A DNA stretch of 64,000 nucleotides from Sphingomonas pokkalii (GCF_003096275.1 NZ_QENQ01000001.1:1667855-1731854); one strand, 5' to 3'; positions 8,302-21,541 are shown, numbered from the stretch's first letter. Notes: generated by a model not told the origin, from the sequence alone. Translations and numbers: made by a program.

Positions 8302-9192
8302 ATGGCAACTGAAAAGATCGATCCCCGCTACGAAGATATCGATCAATGGCCGATCGCCCGCGCGGTCGAGGCAATGGTGGACGGTCAGGCGGCGGCGATC
8401 GCCAGTGTTCGGGGGCTGACCGGGCCGATTGCCGCGGCGGCGGAAGCAGCGGGGCTGCGGCTCGGGAGTACGGGCCGGCTCGCTTATGTCGGCGCCGGTA
8501 CCTCCGGGCGGATTGCCGTACAGGATGGGGTGGAGCTTTATCCTACCTTCAACTGGCCTCGTGCGCGGGTGCATTTCCTGATGGCCGGGGGGCTAAAGGC
8601 GCTCACCGAAGCGGTCGAAGGCGCCGAGGATGATGCGGAAGCGGGTGCGCATGCGGTTCGGGAAGCAGGGTTTGGGGCGGCAGATGTGGTGGTGGGCCTC
8701 GCAGCGAGCGGTCGTACGCCATACACCGTTGCGGCGATGCGCGCAGCGCGTGCCGCTGGCGCGCTGACGATCGGCATCGCCAACAATCCCGCAACGCCGC
8801 TGCTGGACGCGGTAGACCATCCTTTGCTCGTCGACACCGGGCCGGAAGTTGTCGCCGGCTCTACCAGAATGCAGGCCGGGACGGCGCAGAAGGCCGTCCT
8901 GAACCTGTTGTCCACCGCGATCATGCTGCGCAAGGGGCTGGTCTATCGCGGCCGGATGGTGAACATGCGCGTATCGAACGCGAAGTTGCTCGCGCGGGGA
9001 CAGCGCATGGTAGCGGATCTTGCACATGTCGATCGCGACGCTGCTGATGCCGCTCTCGAAGTCGCCGATCGCGACGTGAAGACGGGCGTCTTGATTGCCA
9101 TGGGCGCGAGCCTTGAAGAAGCGAGGGCGCTGCTGATCGCAAGCGATCTGAATTTGCGTGCCGCGCTACGGCTTTGGCGCCGCGAAGCGTAG
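8302..9192 (+). CDS. murQ: N-acetylmuramic acid 6-phosphate etherase
   Basis: A 296-residue SIS-domain enzyme that cleaves the D-lactyl ether of MurNAc-6-phosphate, giving GlcNAc-6-phosphate and D-lactate. An AAGGA ribosome site precedes the ATG by nine bases. Diagnostic strings are STGRLAYVGAGTSGRI, the AVEGAEDD acid cluster that fits the catalytic glutamate region, and GPEVVAGSTRMQAGTAQK. The length matches the family. It lies directly downstream of the symporter and opposite a MurK-like kinase, which gives a coherent uptake, phosphorylation and ether-cleavage route. The remaining GlcNAc-6-P steps (NagA, NagB) are not in this window. Confidence 0.94.
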   Translation: MATEKIDPRYEDIDQWPIARAVEAMVDGQAAAIASVRGLTGPIAAAAEAAGLRLGSTGRLAYVGAGTSGRIAVQDGVELYPTFNWPRARVHFLMAGGLKALTEAVEGAEDDAEAGAHAVREAGFGAADVVVGLAASGRTPYTVAAMRAARAAGALTIGIANNPATPLLDAVDHPLLVDTGPEVVAGSTRMQAGTAQKAVLNLLSTAIMLRKGLVYRGRMVNMRVSNAKLLARGQRMVADLAHVDRDAADAALEVADRDVKTGVLIAMGASLEEARALLIASDLNLRAALRLWRREA

Positions 9193-9435
9193 CGCGTGGG
9201 GCGGACCCTCGCCGACACACCGATCCGGCAGCTTGCCGGTGCGATCAGGGCTGGCTGGATCTGCGAGCAGGCCCGCCCGCAACCTGGAACGTAGAGCAGG
9301 AAGCGGGCTGCGCCGGCACGCGTCAATTTCAACGACCGCCTTCCCCCAGCCGTTCCGCCGCAAGTCCCTAAAACAGGTTAAGACCCGCCGGGCGGCTAGC
9401 GCGGATCGGCCGAAGAACGATCTGCTAAAGGGCCG
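9193..9435. other. Intergenic region between convergent murQ and class II aldolase genes
   Basis: About 240 bp lie between two convergent stop codons. I see no ORF with coding character, no tRNA-like fold and no strong hairpin followed by a T-run, although short GC-rich complementary stretches occur. Confidence 0.5.
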
Positions 9436-10197
9436 TCAGTCGCGCCAGCTGCGATCGATTCGGTCTACCAGCCGCACCATCGCTGCGAAGTCCGCGGCGC
9501 CGGGGCCGCCGGGGACCTGCGCCATGTGCACGTCGCGCTGGTGGACGGCGACGACCTCGGGGGCAATCTCGATCGGCTGGCCCATGCCCATCGTCGCGAC
9601 CTGGATCTCGCAGGCGCGCTGCAACGCCCAGTGCTTGACGAACGCCTCCGGCAGCGTGCGCCCCATGGCGAGGATGCCGTGATTGCGCAGCAGCATGACC
9701 CTTTTGTCACCCAGGTTGGCAAGCAGCCGTTCGCCTTCCTCGTCGCGCACGGTGACGCCTTCGAAATCATGGTAGGCGATCTGGCCGATGAAGTTGCAGG
9801 CGTAGAAATTGGTCGGCCGCAGCCCGCCTTCCAGCGACGCGACCGCCATGCCGGCGGTAGTGTGGCTGTGCATGATGCAATGGGCATCGGGCAGGTGGCG
9901 GTGGAACAGCGCATGCTGGACAAAGCCCGCCCGGTTCACCGGATAGGGCGAGTCGTCGAGCTTGTTGCCGTCGATATCGATCTTGACGAGGTTGGAGGCC
10001 TTTACCTCGCTGAAGTGCAGCCCGAAGGGATTGATCAGGAAGGCCCCCTCCTGATCCGGCACTTTGACGGTGATGTGGTTGTAGATCATCTCCGACCAGC
10101 CGAGCATATCGAACACGCGGTAGCAGGCGGCGAGTTGCTGCCGCGCTTCCCATTCGGCATCGCTGGGCTTGGGAGCTTGGGCGAGCGCGGTTGCCAT
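9436..10197 (-). CDS. Class II aldolase/adducin-family protein
   Basis: A 253-residue cytoplasmic protein of the fuculose-aldolase/adducin fold. Metal-binding histidines are visible in MHSHTTAG and RNHG, and NHITVKVPD near the N-terminus fits the phosphate-loop region of class II aldolases. A GGAGAGG site precedes the ATG. The family covers sugar-phosphate aldolases, decarboxylases and members of unknown substrate. In alphaproteobacteria this subtype (start about WEARQQLAACYRV) is usually annotated without a specific reaction. It stands alone, between murQ and the regulator of the propionyl-CoA genes, and has no obvious operon partner. No substrate is proposed. Confidence 0.87.
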   Translation of the reverse strand: MATALAQAPKPSDAEWEARQQLAACYRVFDMLGWSEMIYNHITVKVPDQEGAFLINPFGLHFSEVKASNLVKIDIDGNKLDDSPYPVNRAGFVQHALFHRHLPDAHCIMHSHTTAGMAVASLEGGLRPTNFYACNFIGQIAYHDFEGVTVRDEEGERLLANLGDKRVMLLRNHGILAMGRTLPEAFVKHWALQRACEIQVATMGMGQPIEIAPEVVAVHQRDVHMAQVPGGPGAADFAAMVRLVDRIDRSWRD

Positions 10198-10262
10198 GGA
10201 ACCTCTCCGATATATGTTTTAGAGGTTTGGGTATGCCATGAAGCGAGTGATTTCCACAAGCT

Positions 10263-11684
10263 TCAGCGGAAGCCGTATGGCACTGCCCGGCGGCGATCGG
10301 GGTCGATCTCGATCATCGATCCGGCGGGCGGGAAGGCGCGCTGGTCACAGTCCAGGCGTGGGCAGATGCGGCACGACGCGCCGATCGGGGTGGCGGCGCC
10401 GCCGGTGCGCAGCGCATCGGCATAGACGAAGTCGGCGGCATGGGCTTCTTCGCAACCCAGTGCCACCGCATAGCGCCGCGGCGGACGGGCGAAACTGCCC
10501 GAGGGTTTCACGAGCCCCTTGGCCATCGACACATAGCGGGTGCCGTCGGGCATCTCGGCGAGCTGGACGAGGATGCGATCGGGGATCGCCACCGCCTCAT
10601 GGACGATCCATAGCGGGCACGCGCCGCCCAGCGCGGCGAATTGCAGGCGTGTGGCCGAGTGGCGCTTGGTGATGTTGCCGGCCATGTCGACCCGGCAGAA
10701 GAATACCGGCAGCCCCTGCGCGCCGGGCCGCTGGAGCGTCGAGAGCCGGTGGCAGGCCTGCTCGAAGCTCACCGCGAAGCGCTGACGCAGGCGATCGATG
10801 TCGTGGCGCAGTTCATAGGCGGCGGCGCGGAAGCGGCCATAGGGCATCAGCAGCGCGCCCGCGGCATAGTTGGCGAGCCCCACGCTCAGCAGTTCGCGCG
10901 CGGCCGGCGCGGTGAGCCCGGCCCGCTCGATCACCACGCGCATTTCGTTGGCGAATTCGTAGCGCACCAGTCGATGCGCGAGCAGAAAGGCGCGGCTTTC
11001 CGGCGGAAGCGCATGGTTGAGCGCGAGCGTACGTGCGGCCTCGTCGAAGCGACTGAGCTCGCTGCCGTCGCCTTGGGCGCCGATCACCCGCACGCCGTGC
11101 CATAGCCGCAGCCGATCCTCGAAGGCACGGACGATATTGTCGTCCTCCAGGGCCAGCGCATCCGCCAGCAGCTCGGCGGAGCGATCGATGGCGTCGATAT
11201 AGTTGCCCTCCGCCTGAAACCAGTCGCGCACCTCCTCCCAGGGGAGGGGCGCGGCGTCGCCGGAGCCGGTGTCGAACCGGTCGTCGAGCACACGCAGCTG
11301 CTCCTGGCTGCGGCGATAGGCATCGTGCAGCGCGACCATCCGCCGGGCGAGCAGGGGCTGCTGCTCGATACCGCGGCGGATATCGGCCTCATCGATCCGG
11401 TCGGTGGGAACACTGCTGTCGGTCGCGGCGTCGATCGCGCGGAGCAGTGCGGCCGTACCGTCCTCGCCATTGATCTCCGCCGCCTCGACCGGAAATTCGC
11501 GGGCCAGCGCCAGCAACACGCCATCGGTGATCGGCCGGTCGTTGTTCTCGATCTGCGAAAGATAGGAGACGGAGATGCCCAGCCGCTGGGCCATCCCCGC
11601 CTGGGGAATGTTCAGGCGGCGGCGTAAGTCGCGCAGGCGGAAGCCTTCGAACAGGCGGCGGCGGGGCAGGGGCTGACTGGCCAT
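10263..11684 (-). CDS. XRE-family short-chain fatty-acyl regulator (ScfR/MccR/RamB type, DUF2083)
   Basis: A 473-residue transcription factor. Residues about 12-67 form an XRE helix-turn-helix ([21 protein letters not shown]). The long middle carries the IrrE/ImmA-like domain common to this family, and the C-terminus is a DUF2083-type domain with a conserved cysteine cluster (CRICPRLDC followed by QRAFPP). The start at 11684 ([10 protein letters not shown]) is preferred over upstream ATGs because the added residues are not family-like. It diverges from pccB across about 100 bp that contain a perfect inverted repeat. Relatives control propionate, acetate and methylmalonyl-CoA metabolism, so it is the likely local regulator of the downstream operon. 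Confidence 0.88.
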   Translation of the reverse strand: MASQPLPRRRLFEGFRLRDLRRRLNIPQAGMAQRLGISVSYLSQIENNDRPITDGVLLALAREFPVEAAEINGEDGTAALLRAIDAATDSSVPTDRIDEADIRRGIEQQPLLARRMVALHDAYRRSQEQLRVLDDRFDTGSGDAAPLPWEEVRDWFQAEGNYIDAIDRSAELLADALALEDDNIVRAFEDRLRLWHGVRVIGAQGDGSELSRFDEAARTLALNHALPPESRAFLLAHRLVRYEFANEMRVVIERAGLTAPAARELLSVGLANYAAGALLMPYGRFRAAAYELRHDIDRLRQRFAVSFEQACHRLSTLQRPGAQGLPVFFCRVDMAGNITKRHSATRLQFAALGGACPLWIVHEAVAIPDRILVQLAEMPDGTRYVSMAKGLVKPSGSFARPPRRYAVALGCEEAHAADFVYADALRTGGAATPIGASCRICPRLDCDQRAFPPAGSMIEIDPDRRRAVPYGFR

Positions 11685-11698
11685 GGGAATGCATAATC

Positions 11699-11733
11699 TG
11701 CAAACCTCATCGCCGCAACTTTGCAACATTGCA
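11699..11733. promoter_or_regulatory. Candidate operator for the ScfR-type regulator
   Basis: The interval between the regulator and pccB contains the perfect inverted repeat TGCAA-CA-TTGCA at 11722-11733, extended by flanking T's on both sides (TTTGCAACATTGCATTT). A further half-site TGCAAA lies at 11699-11704. RamB-like relatives are known to bind sites rich in TTTGCAAA. The palindrome is about 38 bp from the regulator start and 56 bp from the pccB start, so it could serve both directions. That the regulator binds here is inferred. Confidence 0.55.
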
Positions 11734-11788
11734 TTTGCGACAGGGCCATGGCCCGGTGCAGAAGCCCCGTCCACGGAGAGAGATGCCG

Positions 11789-13315
11789 ATGTCGTCGACG
11801 ATCGAGGAACTGGAACGCCGCCGCGCCGCCGCCCGTCTGGGTGGTGGTCAGAAGCGGATCGACGCGCAACACGCCAAGGGCAAGCTGACTGCCCGCGAGC
11901 GGCTCGAGATATTGCTCGATCAGGGCAGCTTCGAGGAGCTCGACATGTATGTCGAGCACAACTGCACCGATTTCGGGATGGAAGCTCAGGTGATCCCCGG
12001 CGACGGGGTGGTCACCGGATCGGGCACGATCAACGGCCGCCTCGTCTTCGTGTTCAGCCAGGATTTCACCGTGTTCGGCGGCTCGCTTTCCGAGCGGCAC
12101 GCGCAGAAGATCTGCAAGATCATGGACATGGCGCTGAAGGTCGGCGCGCCCGTAATCGGCCTTAACGACAGTGGCGGCGCGCGCATCCAGGAGGGCGTCG
12201 CCTCGCTCGGCGGCTATGCCGAGGTGTTCCAGCGCAACGTGCTGGCGTCGGGTGTGGTGCCGCAGCTTTCGCTCATCATGGGGCCGTGCGCCGGCGGCGC
12301 AGTCTACAGCCCCGCAATGACGGACTTCATCTTCATGGTGAAGGATTCGTCCTACATGTTCGTCACCGGCCCGGATGTAGTGAAGACCGTTACCAACGAG
12401 ATCGTCACGCAGGAGGAGCTGGGCGGCGCGGTGACGCATACCACGAAGTCGGGGGTCGCGGATGTGGCCTTCGAGAACGATATCGAGGCGCTGCTCGCGG
12501 CCCGCGACTTCGTGGACTTCCTGCCGGCCTCGAACCGCGAGGCGCCGCCCGAGCGGCCGAGCGATGACCCCTGGGACCGGATCGACGAGAGCCTCGACAC
12601 GATCATCCCGCCCAACGCCAACCAGCCCTACGACATGCACGAGCTGATCCGGAAGACGCTCGACGAGGGCGAGTTCTTCGAGCTGCAGCCGGCCCATGCC
12701 GGCAACATCCTGATCGGCTTCGGCCGGATCGAGGGGCGCACGGTGGGCGTGGTGGCGAACCAGCCGATGGTGCTGGCGGGCTGCCTCGACATCAACGCCT
12801 CCAAGAAGGCGGCGCGCTTCGTGCGCTTCTGCGACGCGTTCGAGATCCCGATCCTGACCTTCGTCGACGTGCCGGGCTTCCTGCCGGGCGTGGGTCAGGA
12901 GCATTCGGGGATCATCAAGCACGGCGCCAAGCTGCTCTTTGCCTATGCCGAGGCGACGGTGCCGAAGATCACGGTGATCACGCGCAAGGCCTATGGCGGT
13001 GCCTATGACGTGATGGCCTCCAAGCATTTGCGCGGCGACCTCAACTATGCCTGGCCGACCGCCGAAATCGCGGTGATGGGCGCCAAGGGCGCCGTGGAGA
13101 TCATCTTTCGGGGGCGTACGCCCGAGGAGATTGCCGAGCGCACCGCCGAATATGAACGGCGCTTCGCCAACCCGTTCGTGGCGGCGAGCAAGGGGTTCGT
13201 CGACGAGGTGATCATGCCGCACTCGACCCGGCGGAGGATTGCGCTCGGCTTGCGCAAGCTGCGGAACAAGCAGCTCGAGAACCCGTGGAAGAAGCACGAC
13301 AACATCCCGCTGTGA
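11789..13315 (+). CDS. pccB: Propionyl-CoA carboxylase beta subunit (carboxyltransferase)
   Basis: A protein of about 508 residues that transfers carboxyl from biotin to propionyl-CoA, forming methylmalonyl-CoA with PccA. Carboxyltransferase landmarks are present: [12 protein letters not shown] for the N-half CoA site, [11 protein letters not shown] for the oxyanion glycines, and [10 protein letters not shown] with [10 protein letters not shown] in the C half. The ATG at 11789 is ten bases from a GGAG site, and the ATG at 11783 is only four away, so I prefer the later one. It leads the methylmalonyl operon. PccB rather than acetyl-CoA carboxylase is supported by the adjacent epimerase and mutase. 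Confidence 0.95.
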   Translation: MSSTIEELERRRAAARLGGGQKRIDAQHAKGKLTARERLEILLDQGSFEELDMYVEHNCTDFGMEAQVIPGDGVVTGSGTINGRLVFVFSQDFTVFGGSLSERHAQKICKIMDMALKVGAPVIGLNDSGGARIQEGVASLGGYAEVFQRNVLASGVVPQLSLIMGPCAGGAVYSPAMTDFIFMVKDSSYMFVTGPDVVKTVTNEIVTQEELGGAVTHTTKSGVADVAFENDIEALLAARDFVDFLPASNREAPPERPSDDPWDRIDESLDTIIPPNANQPYDMHELIRKTLDEGEFFELQPAHAGNILIGFGRIEGRTVGVVANQPMVLAGCLDINASKKAARFVRFCDAFEIPILTFVDVPGFLPGVGQEHSGIIKHGAKLLFAYAEATVPKITVITRKAYGGAYDVMASKHLRGDLNYAWPTAEIAVMGAKGAVEIIFRGRTPEEIAERTAEYERRFANPFVAASKGFVDEVIMPHSTRRRIALGLRKLRNKQLENPWKKHDNIPL

Positions 13316-13338
13316 TGCGGGTCTGATCGAGGACTGCG

Positions 13339-13758
13339 ATGAAACTCGGCCGTCTCAACCATGTCGGCGTGGCGACGCCGTCGATCGAAGCGTCGATCGC
13401 CTTCTACCGCGACGTGATGGGGGCGACGGTGATCCGCGCGCCGTTCGACCTGCCGGCGCAAGGCGTCAAGGTGTGCTTCGTCGACACGCCCAATAGCCAG
13501 ATCGAGCTGATCGAGCCGCTGGGCGAGGCGTCGCCGATCCATGGCTTCCTGGCCAAGAACCCGGCGGGCGGGCAGCACCACCTCTGCTACGAAGTGCCGG
13601 ACATTCACGAGGCCAAGGCCTGGTTCGAGGCCAAGGGCTGCAAGGTGCTCGGCGAACCGCGCATCGGCGCGCACGGTACGCCGATCTTTTTTGTCCACCC
13701 CAAGGATATGGGCGGGGTGCTGACCGAAATCATGGAGACGCCGCGTGAAGGGCATTGA
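13339..13758 (+). CDS. mce: Methylmalonyl-CoA epimerase
   Basis: A 139-residue vicinal-oxygen-chelate (glyoxalase-fold) enzyme that interconverts the (S) and (R) forms of methylmalonyl-CoA, the step between PccAB and the mutase. Family landmarks are LNHVGVATPSIEA at the start (metal-binding His), GQHHLCYEV in the middle and IELIEPL before it. The closing HPKDMGGVLTE supplies the last acid ligand. The length is typical. It lies 23 bp after pccB and in front of a repeat-filled 146-bp gap that leads to the mutase. Confidence 0.94.
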   Translation: MKLGRLNHVGVATPSIEASIAFYRDVMGATVIRAPFDLPAQGVKVCFVDTPNSQIELIEPLGEASPIHGFLAKNPAGGQHHLCYEVPDIHEAKAWFEAKGCKVLGEPRIGAHGTPIFFVHPKDMGGVLTEIMETPREGH

Positions 13759-13765
13759 GGATAAT

Positions 13766-13822
13766 TCCCTCTCCCCTTGTGGGAGAGGGAGGGAGCGACG
13801 CAGTCGCGGAAGGGTGAGGGGG
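13766..13822 (+). repeat. Palindromic dispersed repeat, copy 1
   Basis: About 57 bases. It begins with CCCTCTCCCCTTGTGGGAGA, which folds back on itself, then has an internal hairpin GCGAC-GCA-GTCGC and ends GGAAGGGTGAGGGGG. Three more copies of the same design lie in this window (13839-13903, 56115-56172, 56186-56250), with the flanks kept and the central stem changed. This copy faces copy 2 across a short spacer. Confidence 0.85.
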
Positions 13823-13838
13823 TTGTGTCCCGATACGT

Positions 13839-13903
13839 CCCCCTCATCCTTCCCGCTGATTGCATCAGCGGGCCCCTTCCTTCTCCCACAAGGGGAGAAG
13901 GAA
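13839..13903 (-). repeat. Palindromic dispersed repeat, copy 2 (inverted relative to copy 1)
   Basis: Read on the minus strand it starts with a CTCCCCTTGTGGGAGA-type hairpin, has the central stem CCGCTGAT-GCA-ATCAGCGG and ends GGAAGGATGAGGGGG, matching copy 1 apart from the stem. On the plus strand its last bases, GGGGAGAAGGAA, lie directly in front of the mutase ATG and form that gene's ribosome-binding site. Confidence 0.85.
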
Positions 13904-13904
13904 A

Positions 13905-16042
<2,138 letters not shown>

Positions 16043-16046
<4 letters not shown>

Positions 16047-16918
16047 GTCTGGGCTTCTCCGTCGAGGCGCTCATTCCGCGCGCTCGCGGCGGCGGAGCGC
16101 TGCGCATGGGGCTGGTGCGGGTACCGGAGGCCGAATGGCTGACGCCTGCGGCGGATCTGGCGGCGCGGGCAGCGGTGTTCGCGGACGTGCCGGATTGCGT
16201 GCAGGTGTTGCCCGAGGCGGAGACCGCTGTGAACGAGATCGCAGGGATGCTCTCACACCGCGACCTTCAAAGCCGTCATCCCGGCTTCCGCCGGGATGAC
16301 GGTCTGGAGGGAAAGACCGCTCGCGCCGCCGCCGCTCTCCGCAGCGCCGCTGCAGGCGTGTGGGAGGATCTGTGCATCCTCACGCCCGACGCTTCCGGCC
16401 AGTACCGCCTCACCGCCGCCGCGCTGGCCTTCCCGACCGACTGGCACCTGCACGAAAAGCTCGGTCACGCGCTTACCCCCATCCATGCGCCGATCCATGG
16501 CTATGCCGAGCAGCTGGCCGCGGGCGTCGATCATTTCTTCGCCACGCTCCAGCCGGGCGCGATCTTCGGTCGTACCAACTGGTTCGTCGTGGCGAGCGAT
16601 GCCTGGCGATACCTGCCGCAGGACGAACCCGAAGTCCGCTTCGCGCATGTTACCGCAGAGAATGCCAGCGCGACGCTGTTCGTCCGCTGCGAGCGCCAGA
16701 CGCTGCGCCGCCTGCCCCAAAGCGGGGCAGTGCTGTTCACCATCGGCATCCATGTCGAGCCGCTCGATCGCCTGAGCAGCGAGGCCGTCGCCCGCGTCGC
16801 CCAGTCCGTCGCGGGGATCAGCAGCGGCGAGCACGAACGCCGCGCTGCGCCCTTTTACGCGGAGGCCCTCACCCGCTATGCCGAGCGGCGTAACCGTTCA
16901 CCGGAGTTGCTTGCTTGA
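16043..16918 (+). CDS. DUF3445 family protein (haem-dependent oxidative N-demethylase-like) with in-frame palindrome insert
   Basis: A 291-residue protein of the DUF3445 family, whose characterised relatives take part in haem-dependent demethylation of amines. Family-like strings are [40 protein letters not shown] and [12 protein letters not shown], followed by [11 protein letters not shown]. Residues 77-87 ([11 protein letters not shown]) are the translation of a 30-base perfect palindrome at 16273-16302, which appears inserted in a variable part of the protein. The ATG overlaps the mutase stop, and the stop overlaps the bioB TTG start, so it is embedded in the propionyl-CoA operon. Its role there is unknown. 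Confidence 0.8.
16273..16302. repeat. Protein-coding palindromic element (13-bp perfect stem, TTCC loop)
   Basis: The sequence CCGTCATCCCGGC, then TTCC, then GCCGGGATGACGG, forms a perfect hairpin inside the DUF3445 reading frame without breaking it. The translation reads [10 protein letters not shown]. From general familiarity, this palindrome occurs as an intergenic repeat in sphingomonad and related genomes; that statement was not checked by search. Confidence 0.8.
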
Positions 16919-17925
16919 CCCTCGAATCCTCCCCCGTCCGCACCGACTGGACCCGCGACGAGATCGCCGCGCTGTTCGACCTGCCGTTCACCGAGCTCGT
17001 GTTCCGCGCGGCCGAAGTGCACCGCGCCAACCATCCGGCAAACCAGGTCCAGCGCTCGACCCTGCTGTCGATCAAGACCGGCGGCTGCCCCGAGGATTGC
17101 GGCTATTGCAGCCAGTCGGCGCATGCCGAGACCGGCCTCAAGGCGACCAAGCTGATGGACCCCCGCGCGGTGCTGCAGGCGGCGGCGCAGGCCAAGGACC
17201 ATGGCTCGACCCGCTTCTGCATGGGCGCCGCCTGGCGCAACCCCAAGGACCGCGACATGCCCGCCATCGTCGAGATGGTGAAGGGCGTCCGCGCGATGGG
17301 CATGGAAACCTGCATGACGCTGGGCATGCTCACCGACGAGCAGGCCAAGACGCTCGCCGATGCCGGGCTCGATTATTACAATCACAATATCGATACATCG
17401 CCGGAGCGGTACGGCGAGGTGATCACCACCCGCAGCTTCGAGGAGCGGCTGGAGACGCTGGAGCATGTCCGCGAGGCGGGCATCAACGTGTGCTGCGGCG
17501 GCATCGTCGGCATGGGCGAGACGCGCGGCGACCGGGTGGGCTTCATCCACGCACTGGCGACCCTGCCGGTGCATCCGGGCAGCGTGCCGGTCAACGCGCT
17601 GGTGCCGGTGAAGGGCACGGTGCTGGGCGACATGCTGGCGGACACGCCGCTGGCGAAGATCGACGATATCGAGTTCGTCCGCACGGTGGCGGTGGCGCGC
17701 ATCACCATGCCGCGCTCGATGGTCCGCCTCTCGGCCGGCCGCGAGAGCATGAGCGACGCGACCCAGGCCTTGTGCTTCCTCGCAGGCGCCAATTCGATCT
17801 TCACCGGCGACAAGCTGCTGACCGCAGGCAATGCCGGCGACGACAAGGACGCGGCGCTGTTCGCGCGCCTCGGCATCACGCCGATGGCGGCGGAGTGCAA
17901 GGTGGAACTGGAGGCGGCGGAGTAA
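16915..17925 (+). CDS. bioB: Biotin synthase (radical SAM)
   Basis: A 336-residue enzyme that inserts sulfur into dethiobiotin. The radical-SAM cluster is [13 protein letters not shown] (Cys58, Cys62, Cys65), followed by the BioB strings RFCMGAAWR and [10 protein letters not shown]. The start is a TTG at 16915 that shares bases with the preceding stop (TTGA) and has GGAG eight bases upstream, so translation is probably coupled. Placement inside the propionyl-CoA carboxylase operon is sensible, because PccA needs biotin. The length is usual for the family. Confidence 0.95.
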   Translation: MTLESSPVRTDWTRDEIAALFDLPFTELVFRAAEVHRANHPANQVQRSTLLSIKTGGCPEDCGYCSQSAHAETGLKATKLMDPRAVLQAAAQAKDHGSTRFCMGAAWRNPKDRDMPAIVEMVKGVRAMGMETCMTLGMLTDEQAKTLADAGLDYYNHNIDTSPERYGEVITTRSFEERLETLEHVREAGINVCCGGIVGMGETRGDRVGFIHALATLPVHPGSVPVNALVPVKGTVLGDMLADTPLAKIDDIEFVRTVAVARITMPRSMVRLSAGRESMSDATQALCFLAGANSIFTGDKLLTAGNAGDDKDAALFARLGITPMAAECKVELEAAE

Positions 17926-17927
17926 CC

Positions 17928-18163
17928 ATGCGCCGCCAGCTACTGACGGCGATTTTCTTGGTTGCCTCAGCCATGCTGGCGTTGTGGCTGTTCGGCGAGT
18001 GGTACGTATACGGCATGGCGGAGTTTGATTGCGCTGACCGATCTGGCGACGTCCAAGCCTGCGCCCGGGCAATTCAGTCTTCAATAGAAATCAAAGCTCT
18101 TTGCGGTCTGATCGCCTGGATCGTCGGGTGCTTTCTCATGCTTCGCGAGTGGAAAAGGCACTA

Positions 18164-18164
<1 letters not shown>
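17928..18164 (+). CDS. Small two-helix membrane protein inside the pcc operon
   Basis: A 78-residue ORF fitted between bioB (two bases after its stop) and pccA (TAATG overlap). Hydrophobic segments at residues about 5-22 and 57-73 flank a loop with two cysteines (FDCADRSGDVQACA). Its codons are visibly richer in A/T (for example ATAGAAATCAAAGCT) than those of its neighbours, which suggests later acquisition. The tight junctions on both sides argue that it is translated. I do not recognise a family, and no function can be proposed. Confidence 0.65.
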
Positions 18165-20173
<2,009 letters not shown>

Positions 20174-20348
20174 GGAATTGGTTTAACGATGCTTTTTGCG
20201 CGCTGTCCCGTTTGGGTGCGGCGGAATTGGGCTTACGCCTTGCGTTTCTGTTGCATCTAGGCTTGTCGTCCACCCGCGATCTGCGCAACGTGGAGCGAAT
20301 CCTTGCGGCGCTTGGGGCAATCGCGGGATATCGGAGGGGGTGGGTCCG

Positions 20349-21005
20349 GTGCAGGAAGAAGACGGTTTCACGCGCTGGATCGAAGCATGTGCCGCGGGTG
20401 AAATGCTCGGCATTGCCTCGGCGGCTTTGTGGTGGGTAACCATCGATCGGGTCGATCTCGGTGCGGCGGGTGGTCCCGCGGACTGGCTGCTGTTCATTGG
20501 CAAGGCGGCTAGCGGATTGGCACTGGGTTTGGTGCTGGGCAGTCTGCAAAGCTGGGCGTTGAAGCGGCAATTTCCGGCGCTGAATACGCGGCTATGGGTG
20601 ATCGCGACCACGATCGTCTCCGTTGCGCTGTTCGCGGTCGCCGCCTGGTATTCGGTGTTTTTGCCGTTCGATCAGCAAAGCTTGGTGCCGGTGGCGCATA
20701 CCCCATTCGAAACCGCCATCACCTCGGCCGGTTTCGGTGTTGCGCTCGGCATTCTGCTCGGGATCGCGCAAGCGGTCGTACTACACGGCGCGGCCCGACG
20801 CGCGTTCTGGTGGATCCTCGCGAGCGCCCTGGGATGGGGAGCCGCGTTGCCTTGCATCTACCTCGCCGCATCCGTCGGGAGCAGCGCGCCGGGATCCCTG
20901 GAGATTGCAGCGCGTGGCGTGGTTGGCGGCGTCGCTTCCGGCATCGTTCTGGCCGGGATTACCGGAATGTCGTTTGCAGTGATGCGGCTTCGGGTGCGAG
21001 CGTGA
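20349..21005 (+). CDS. Hypothetical multi-pass membrane protein
   Basis: A protein of about 218 residues if it starts at the GTG at 20349 (QEEDGFTRWIEACAAGE...), which has a GGAGGGGG stretch about a dozen bases upstream. The open frame reaches further up to 20196, but those codons look non-coding. About five hydrophobic segments are visible, several rich in Gly and Ala (for example LALGLVLGSLQSWALK and GVALGILLGIAQAVVL), which read as an internal duplication of the same helix type. I do not recognise the family. It follows pccA by 175 bp and probably has its own promoter. Confidence 0.6.
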   Translation: MQEEDGFTRWIEACAAGEMLGIASAALWWVTIDRVDLGAAGGPADWLLFIGKAASGLALGLVLGSLQSWALKRQFPALNTRLWVIATTIVSVALFAVAAWYSVFLPFDQQSLVPVAHTPFETAITSAGFGVALGILLGIAQAVVLHGAARRAFWWILASALGWGAALPCIYLAASVGSSAPGSLEIAARGVVGGVASGIVLAGITGMSFAVMRLRVRA

Positions 21006-21061
21006 TCGGACTTAGAGCGCGATGACACGATGTTGCCCCACCATGAGCTGCTAGCCTCGCC

Positions 21062-21541
21062 CTAGCGTAGGTGCGCCGCGAACAGCTCCAGAATTTCCGT
21101 GTAGAGGGCTCGCTTGAACGGAACGATCAGGTCGGGAAGCGCGCTCGGCTCTACCCAGCGCCAGGCGCGAAACTCCGGTTCGGCCGTCTGGATGTCGATG
21201 TCGTTATCTTCGCCAAGGAAACGGAAGAGGAACCAGCGCTGCCGCTGACCGCGCCATTTTCCCTTCCAGATCTTGCCGACCAGATCCTCTGGCAAGTCGT
21301 AGAATAGTTCGCCGGGCGATTCCGCGAGCAGGTCCGCGTGGTGCCGAGCGATGCCGGTTTCTTCGCCCAGTTCGCGGAAAGCGGCGTCCAGCGGCTCCTC
21401 GCCGGGATCGATCCCGCCCTGCGGCATCTGCCAGGCTTCCACGACAGAATCGAGGCGCTGGCCAACGAACACCTTGCCCTCTCGATTGAGCAGCATCACG
21501 CCGGCACAGGGGCGGTAGGGGAGCGAAGCAATATCGGTCAT
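21062..21541 (-). CDS. rppH: RNA pyrophosphohydrolase (NUDIX)
   Basis: A 159-residue NUDIX hydrolase that removes pyrophosphate from 5'-triphosphorylated RNA, starting its decay, or acts on dinucleoside polyphosphates (the IalA/NudH group). The NUDIX box reads GGIDPGEEPLDAAFRELGEETG, preceded by EAWQMPQ as in RppH. The C-terminal half has WFLFRFLGED and FRAWRWVEP, which are also family-typical. It diverges from the deacetylase gene. No other NUDIX subgroup fits as well. Confidence 0.93.
   Translation of the reverse strand: MTDIASLPYRPCAGVMLLNREGKVFVGQRLDSVVEAWQMPQGGIDPGEEPLDAAFRELGEETGIARHHADLLAESPGELFYDLPEDLVGKIWKGKWRGQRQRWFLFRFLGEDNDIDIQTAEPEFRAWRWVEPSALPDLIVPFKRALYTEILELFAAHLR

Noticed and set aside
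13759..13904. A cobalamin riboswitch before the B12-dependent mutase
   Set aside because: The gap is filled by two inverted repeat copies and no B12-box-like sequence is visible.
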